Source: Trichormus sp. M33_DOE_039 | GTDB lineage: Bacteria; Cyanobacteriota; Cyanobacteriia; Cyanobacteriales; Nostocaceae | Assembly (NCBI GenBank): GCA_015296085.1 | Contig: DVDT01000083.1 | Location: 1 to 60,651, forward strand | Length of the DNA: 60,651 nucleotides | Direction: 5' to 3' | In this document: in pieces, positions 56,361-60,651 of the stretch | Layout of the letters: every line of letters begins with the position of its first letter | How positions within the stretch are numbered: position 1 is the first letter of the stretch | Program-made: the position numbers and the translations under genes | Notes under the pieces: generated by a model | The model's database searches: none | What the model saw: the letters and a program-made list of their open reading frames with translations, nothing else | Told to the model about the DNA's origin: nothing

Positions 56361-56933
56361 TTAATTGTGGGAATTCCTCAACCATTCATCGGTCATTTGA
56401 GGAGATTTTAAGTGTATGACTGATAGATGGGAATACTCTGGTTGCTGAAATAGCATAGGATATTTTTTGCGATTGTCGTGATAGGTTCGCAACATCCATA
56501 AGATAATAGAATCCTGGCTGAAAAAAGATATTTGAATAGTTTCACGATTACCATTCCAAAGTTCTTCCTGTTTCCAAGACCGTCGCAGTGTTCTTGAAAG
56601 AAGTCGCCCCATAACTAACAAAAAAGAGTAATCAAGAAATACAACTGTGTCAGCACGACTCCAAATAATATTACGAACTTTACTATAGTTCCCGTCTACA
56701 ACCCAGCGATCGCCACTCAAAGCTTCTGTGACTCGTTCTTGAAAAACTTGATCCGCAACAGATGTCCAATTTGCTTCCCAGTGCAGTGCGTCTAACTCAA
56801 TGTGAGGAATTTGCAACTTTTGAGCAACTTTTCGCGCTAAGGTTGTTTTTCCTGAACCAGTAGTACCAACAATAGAAATCCTCTTACCGCAAATCTGAAA
56901 ATTTTCTTGCATAAATAACTTGTGATACATCAT
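56361..56933 (-). CDS. Small P-loop kinase (adenylate-kinase/FlaR-like)
   Basis: 190 residues. Walker A GTTGSGKTTLARKVAQKL near 24-40, then IPHIELDALHWEANW and the Walker B-like ADTVVFLDYSF. This is the layout of the 'topology modulation' (FlaR-like) adenylate kinase relatives. The substrate is unknown. A second ATG at 56912 would give a more usual start. It converges with 55937. Confidence 0.8.
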   Translation of the reverse strand: MMYHKLFMQENFQICGKRISIVGTTGSGKTTLARKVAQKLQIPHIELDALHWEANWTSVADQVFQERVTEALSGDRWVVDGNYSKVRNIIWSRADTVVFLDYSFLLVMGRLLSRTLRRSWKQEELWNGNRETIQISFFSQDSIILWMLRTYHDNRKKYPMLFQQPEYSHLSVIHLKSPQMTDEWLRNSHN

Positions 56934-57272
56934 TACAACTGCAATTTACTGTAGGTCAGCACTTGCAACCTGCGTTTGATTGTTAAACTTCAGATTTATA
57001 ATCAGAATTTATTAGTTATCTACTAATTACTTTTTATTTTTACCTCTAATTAAATTCTACTTAAACTCACTACCTCAAGATTAGGTTGGCTACAGGCAAT
57101 TTGGCCATTTTTCCTTGAAATGCCAGGAATAGAATCACTTATTGTTATCACTGATAAAATCAGTGATTAATTCCTATTGGCAACCCAAAAGGGGTGAAAA
57201 AAGTTCAAGAATAAAGATTTTAGCACGTTGAAGTGTGCATTGCATCAACAGTTTATGGTGAGGAAAACAAAC
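56934..57272. other. Divergent intergenic region
   Basis: 339 bp upstream of both the kinase and the PEP-CTERM gene. A perfect 9-bp hairpin ATCACTGAT-AAA-ATCAGTGAT (57147-57167) lies about 105 bp before the PEP-CTERM ATG and may be an operator or a leader structure. No gene. Confidence 0.45.
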
Positions 57273-57803
57273 ATGAAATTCGGTTCACAACTAGTTCTTG
57301 CTACCGCTAGTTTGGCTTTGGGATTTGCGAGCGTAGATATAAAGCCAGTATCAGCGGCTATTGTTAATTATGCTTTTACAGTTGATAGTCCCACTCAAAA
57401 AGGCAGCGGCTTTTTTAGCTTTGATGACTCAACTTTTATTGATAATGCGGCAATAGTTCAGTCTCTTTCTTTCCAGTTTGAGGGTGATTCTAATATTTAC
57501 ACAGAACAAGATGATCTCAACTACCCAGAATTTCCTATTGTCTTTCTAAACAATTTTTCTACAGGGCAAACATCTTTTGCTTTAAATTATCTCTTTGATG
57601 ATCAAGCTAATCCCGGTAGTTCTATTAACTATGAAATCGCTGGGGAGGATTTTACGATTTATTCTCCAAATTCCCCCAATTTTGAAGTAATATCTGGTAC
57701 AGTTTCTTATACCAAAGTTCCTGAACCCACGATGATAGGAGGCTTTATCTTAGCTGGTACTGTTACCTTGCTCAAGAAGAAGAAAAAAGTCACAGCTAGA
57801 TAA
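57273..57803 (+). CDS. PEP-CTERM exosortase-sorted secreted protein
   Basis: 176 residues from the ATG at 57273, chosen for GAGGA nine bases upstream. A signal peptide (residues 1-28, QLVLATASLALGFASVDIKP) leads to a Ser/Asn/Phe-rich beta-like body. The C-terminus has the sorting signal VPEPTMIGGFILAGTVTLL and then a Lys/Arg cluster. Such proteins are processed by exosortase and are linked to exopolysaccharide. A terminator hairpin follows. Confidence 0.85.
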   Translation: MKFGSQLVLATASLALGFASVDIKPVSAAIVNYAFTVDSPTQKGSGFFSFDDSTFIDNAAIVQSLSFQFEGDSNIYTEQDDLNYPEFPIVFLNNFSTGQTSFALNYLFDDQANPGSSINYEIAGEDFTIYSPNSPNFEVISGTVSYTKVPEPTMIGGFILAGTVTLLKKKKKVTAR

Positions 57804-57924
57804 AGACGAAAAATAAGATTTGCTTATTTTCTATTTATGAATGCAAAGTTTATCAAGTATGGCTTTGCTTATGAGGACATATATCCATGCAAATCCACTA
57901 GAGCATCAACCATTATATTGGAAT

Positions 57925-57964
57925 AATGAAGAATGATAAATTGATAATTCATTCTTCATTTTTT
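57925..57964 (+). terminator. Intrinsic terminator after the PEP-CTERM gene
   Basis: Perfect 12-bp stem AATGAAGAATGA / TCATTCTTCATT followed by a T-run. Confidence 0.75.
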
Positions 57965-58033
57965 ATGCAGATCAATTTATTAAATAAGTATATAAAATAA
58001 ACATAATTTATAAATACAAAAAATTAAGTTTAT

Positions 58034-58063
58034 ATTAACCTTGTCTTGATTAATAATTAATCT
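58034..58063 (+). promoter_or_regulatory. Candidate Pho box upstream of phoD
   Basis: Three 8-bp units spaced by 3 bp, ATTAACCT-TGT-CTTGATTA-ATA-ATTAATCT, follow the pattern of the cyanobacterial Pho box (direct (C/T)TTAA(C/T)(C/T)(T/A) repeats) bound by SphR/PhoB. The site is about 255 bp before the phoD ATG. The rest of 57804-58318 holds only a weak hairpin (CCAGT/ACTGG near 58112) and no gene. Confidence 0.45.
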
Positions 58064-58318
58064 CTAACCAGTAAGTTTTGACGTGCGAATATAACAACTA
58101 ACACATCAATACCAGTCATAAAAACTGGGAATAAAAACTTAATTGAGGTAAGTAATCACTACCAATTATTTAAGAGTAAGTAACAGGTTTAAATTAGAAA
58201 ATAACAATAAAATCTGACTTACTTAATTGTTTAATTGGGAATTGGTATGAAAACTCGCCTGCATTATTGGTGTTAGCTGTTGCAATGCTGCAAATTATTT
58301 GTTAGTCAGGAGTAGAGA

Positions 58319-59917
58319 ATGGTAGATTACCGTAATATTCAGAAGTTCCTGCAAAGCCGCATCAAGCGACGTAACTTAATGATCGGAGCAGGAGCATTTA
58401 CTGGTTTAGCTATTGCCAGCCAATTTCCTCATCAACAAGCGATCGCTAAAGGCAGATTTTCAGATTATCCTTTTAAACTGGGCGTGGCATCAGGTGAACC
58501 CTATGACACTAGCGTCGTCATCTGGACTCGTTTAGCTCCCGAACCGTTAAATGGCGGTGGAATGCCACCTGTGAATGTGCCAATTCGCTGGGAAGTAGCC
58601 ACCGACCCTAGCATGAAGCGCATTATCTCCAGAGGAACTGTACTAGCAACTCCAGAACTAGCTCACTCTGTAAGGGTAGTAGTAGAGGGACTATCACCTC
58701 ATACTTGGTATTGGTATCGGTTTAATGTTGGTAGCGAAGCTAGCCCCATTGGTCGAACTCGTACTGCACCCGCACCTGGTAGTTTCGCCAATCAGTTGAA
58801 ATTTGCGTTAGCATCCTGCCAACACTATGAGCAAGGATATTATACTGCTTACAAATACATGGCAGAAGATGACCTGGACTTAGTAATCCACGTTGGCGAC
58901 TACATATACGAGGGTGGTATTACTACCAATGTCAATAGTCCCAGACGGCATAATGGTACAGAAATTTTCACCTTGGAAGATTATCGCAACCGTCACGCCC
59001 TCTACAAAACTGATGAAAATCTGCAAGCCGCTCATGCAGCCTTTCCTTGGATCGTAACTTGGGATGACCACGAGGTCGAAAACAACTACGCTAACTTCAT
59101 CTCACAAGTCGATACTGAACCAGATCAAGATCCAGTAATTTTCTTACAACGGCGAGCATTTGCTTATCAAGCGTACTACGAACATATGCCTTTGCGTCCC
59201 TTCTCCCGACCAGTAGGCCCTGATATGCAGCTTTACCGTCGGTTAAACTATGGTAATTTGGCGACATTCCATGTCTTAGATACTCGTCAATATCGCACTG
59301 ATCAACCATGTGGTGATGGTGCTAGACAACGTTGTGCAGAAAATCTGAGTCCAGAGGCGACTATTACCGGCAAAGCTCAGGAAGATTGGTTATACGATGG
59401 GCTAGATAAATCAACAGCTAGATGGAATGTTCTAGCGCAGCAAGTGATATTTAGCCAGAGAAACACCAGAGCCGGGGGATTGGACACTTACAGCATGGAT
59501 ATCTGGGATGGATATGTAGCTTCACGCGATCGCCTATTGCGTTTCTTTGAACAACGCCAACCATCCAATCCAGTAGTTCTAGCAGGTGATGTCCATAGTA
59601 ATTGGGCAATGGATTTAAAAGCTAACTTTGATGAGCCAGAATCGGCGATTGTTGGTAGTGAGTTTGTTTGCACCTCAATTAGCTCCGGTGGTAATGGTTC
59701 TGATACCAGTGCAACAGTACAAGGATACCTACCATTTAATCCCCATATCAAGTTCTACAATGGACAACGGGGATATGTGCGTTGTAACGTGACTCCCACA
59801 AGTTGGCGAACAGATTATCTGGTGATGTCGAATGTCACAACCCCATCTGGAACGATTAGTAACCGAGCTTCATTTGTAGTTGACAACGGTATTCCAGGAA
59901 TACGGCAAGTCGTCTAA
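58319..59917 (+). CDS. phoD: Alkaline phosphatase PhoD
   Basis: 532 residues with AGGAG 6 bases before the ATG. A twin-arginine signal (KRRNLMIGAGAFTGLAIA, about 18-35) exports a folded, metal-loaded enzyme. The PhoD core has FKLGVASGEPYDTSVVIWTR, FALASCQHYEQGYYTAYKYM, HVGDYIYEG, WIVTWDDHEVENNYAN and VVLAGDVHSNWAMDLK, giving the calcium/iron ligands. It hydrolyses phosphate mono- and diesters in the periplasm or outside. Regulation by phosphate is likely given the upstream Pho-box candidate. Confidence 0.95.
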   Translation: MVDYRNIQKFLQSRIKRRNLMIGAGAFTGLAIASQFPHQQAIAKGRFSDYPFKLGVASGEPYDTSVVIWTRLAPEPLNGGGMPPVNVPIRWEVATDPSMKRIISRGTVLATPELAHSVRVVVEGLSPHTWYWYRFNVGSEASPIGRTRTAPAPGSFANQLKFALASCQHYEQGYYTAYKYMAEDDLDLVIHVGDYIYEGGITTNVNSPRRHNGTEIFTLEDYRNRHALYKTDENLQAAHAAFPWIVTWDDHEVENNYANFISQVDTEPDQDPVIFLQRRAFAYQAYYEHMPLRPFSRPVGPDMQLYRRLNYGNLATFHVLDTRQYRTDQPCGDGARQRCAENLSPEATITGKAQEDWLYDGLDKSTARWNVLAQQVIFSQRNTRAGGLDTYSMDIWDGYVASRDRLLRFFEQRQPSNPVVLAGDVHSNWAMDLKANFDEPESAIVGSEFVCTSISSGGNGSDTSATVQGYLPFNPHIKFYNGQRGYVRCNVTPTSWRTDYLVMSNVTTPSGTISNRASFVVDNGIPGIRQVV

Positions 59918-59927
59918 CAAACTCCGC

Positions 59928-59964
59928 AATATATCTCTATATCTCCATAGGATAGAGATATATT
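59928..59964 (+). terminator. Hairpin after phoD
   Basis: Perfect 13-bp stem AATATATCTCTAT / ATAGAGATATATT around 11 bases, 10 bp after the phoD stop. There is no long T-tract. Confidence 0.55.
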
Positions 59965-60240
59965 GCCCATGAGAGTTTTAAAAAACTGCCAAATTGGCAA
60001 CCTAAGTGAAATTAGGCAAGTTAAATTAAATAGAAGATAAACGACTTCCAAGATGTTGTTATCAGGTGCTAACCAGTTCGTGAAAAGCAAAATTTAAAAT
60101 CAAATATCCTGACATACCTAAGGTTTGAATCCTGAGAATTGTTAGTAAATTTTGCAGAGTTGGTATTAATAATAATTTCTAATCAGCTATGATTTAGCCG
60201 GATGATTACTTTAGTAAAAACAATCAATATATAAATAATT

Positions 60241-60413
60241 AGGCTTGGCATTTGCTGCGACGGGAAAATCTAATTTGTACAGGTTTTGTCATTGAATCAT
60301 ACATTAGCCCCCTAAATGAATGGCAATCTCTGTAAAGATTCCTGAACGCTACAGCAGCAAATGACAGAGTGGGAGAAAAAAGCGATTGATATGCTTTCTC
60401 CCACTCTTTTTTT
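60241..60413 (+). ncRNA. Candidate structured small RNA
   Basis: About 173 nt. A closing stem CATTTGCTGC (60249-60258) / GCAGCAAATG (60354-60363) encloses smaller hairpins (CATTAG/CTAAATG near 60300, AATCT/AGATT near 60325-60340). A strong terminator follows two bases after the closing stem. A TATATAAA -10-like box lies at 60228-60235, 6 bases or so before the inferred start. No coding frame fits. I do not recognise a known RNA family. The interval 59965-60240 otherwise shows no gene. Confidence 0.5.
60366..60413 (+). terminator. Strong intrinsic terminator
   Basis: Perfect 13-bp stem AGAGTGGGAGAAA / TTTCTCCCACTCT with a 16-base loop and seven Ts. There is no gene upstream in this orientation for 450 bp except phoD, which has its own hairpin, so it probably ends a non-coding transcript. 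Confidence 0.85.
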
Positions 60414-60651
60414 ATTTAGGAACTTCCAACTAAAAAAATATACAATCGCTGTGGTGAGCAGGGGAGGCAGGGGGAGCAGGGGAAGCAGGGGAGGAAGAAT
60501 ACAATGATCATCTCATTTCTTGCACCAAGCGTAGATACCCGTAAAAAAACCAATAATCAGTCCAAAACTATAACAACCGTCAAATCAAAACGGACAAGTA
60601 TAGTTAGTTACAAATATAACTTAGCCTCTGTAGTATTACAGAAACAGAAGA
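60414..60651. other. Window end: G-rich short repeats, no gene seen
   Basis: Irregular GGGGAGCA/GGGGAGGCA units lie at about 60457-60497. A minus-strand stretch at about 60511-60570 reads YSFGLIIGFFTGIYAW before a stop, like the end of a small membrane protein, but it has no start codon in frame. Confidence 0.45.

Noticed and set aside
60511-60590. Minus-strand fragment resembling the end of a small membrane protein
   Set aside because: There is no start codon after an in-frame stop; only about 20 residues would remain.
1-60651. tRNA or rRNA genes
   Set aside because: No T-loop/acceptor pattern or rRNA motif was recognised; a GATCGAACCC-like stretch at 2972 is in the miniature element and does not fold as tRNA. 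A tRNAscan-SE run would settle this.
1-60651. CRISPR array
   Set aside because: The only regular repeats are 7-8 bp tandem units and coding TPR/ankyrin repeats; none has spacer structure.

Overview
This window is cyanobacterial chromosome, almost certainly from a filamentous Nostocales strain of the Nostoc/Anabaena type. The signs are the many copies of the palindrome GCGATCGC (HIP1), the heptanucleotide and octanucleotide short tandem repeats between genes (and inside two genes), and lineage-restricted genes: petM, ycf39, the NblS kinase, a valyl-tRNA synthetase with a membrane CAAD insertion, and a PEP-CTERM protein. Genes lie singly or in short runs on both strands. No rRNA, tRNA, CRISPR array, prophage or complete insertion sequence was seen.

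Layout. 1-7.4 kb: the 3' part of a TPR gene with a cold-shock-like C-terminus, YgfZ, MutL behind a miniature transposable element, a DUF4870 membrane protein, a macro-domain hydrolase, a DUF6508-like pseudogene with two in-frame stops, and a corrinoid adenosyltransferase. 7.4-19.6 kb: a secreted protein, a group 2 sigma factor, a HerA-like ATPase, a GST, a FAS1 protein, small proteins (Pmp3, SUI1), TrpB, two CAP-domain paralogues and RNase D. 19.6-23.9 kb: a rhodanese fold without its cysteine, a large HTH-NACHT STAND protein and an OmpR-type regulator. 24.3-30.3 kb: PdxA, PetM, Ycf39, NAD kinase, an NblR/NrrA-type regulator, and DUF192 and DUF2949 proteins. 30.8-41.9 kb: ValRS-CAAD, a ketopantoate-reductase-like enzyme, FAS1, DapL, NblS and PurD, with a second copy of the miniature element between nblS and purD. 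42.2-53.2 kb: an epimerase, a muramidase with a probable CTG start, SDR, DUF1997, DUF4079, ankyrin, CobE, YvlD and peptidoglycan-binding proteins, and an M16 pair. 53.4-60.6 kb: a 6S RNA gene behind purK, a pentapeptide protein, a small P-loop kinase, a PEP-CTERM protein, PhoD with a candidate Pho box, and an unassigned structured RNA candidate with a strong terminator.

Most genes are housekeeping or photosynthesis/stress functions. The accessory signals are the STAND NTPase, the TPR-CSD protein, the decayed DUF6508 gene and the transposable elements. The most useful discoveries are: the two copies of one miniature element, each carrying a different nested insertion; the 6S RNA gene with its promoter and terminator; the RNA candidate at 60.24-60.41 kb; the CTG start that restores a membrane anchor to the muramidase; and short tandem repeats incorporated into the mutL and valS reading frames and into two translation starts.
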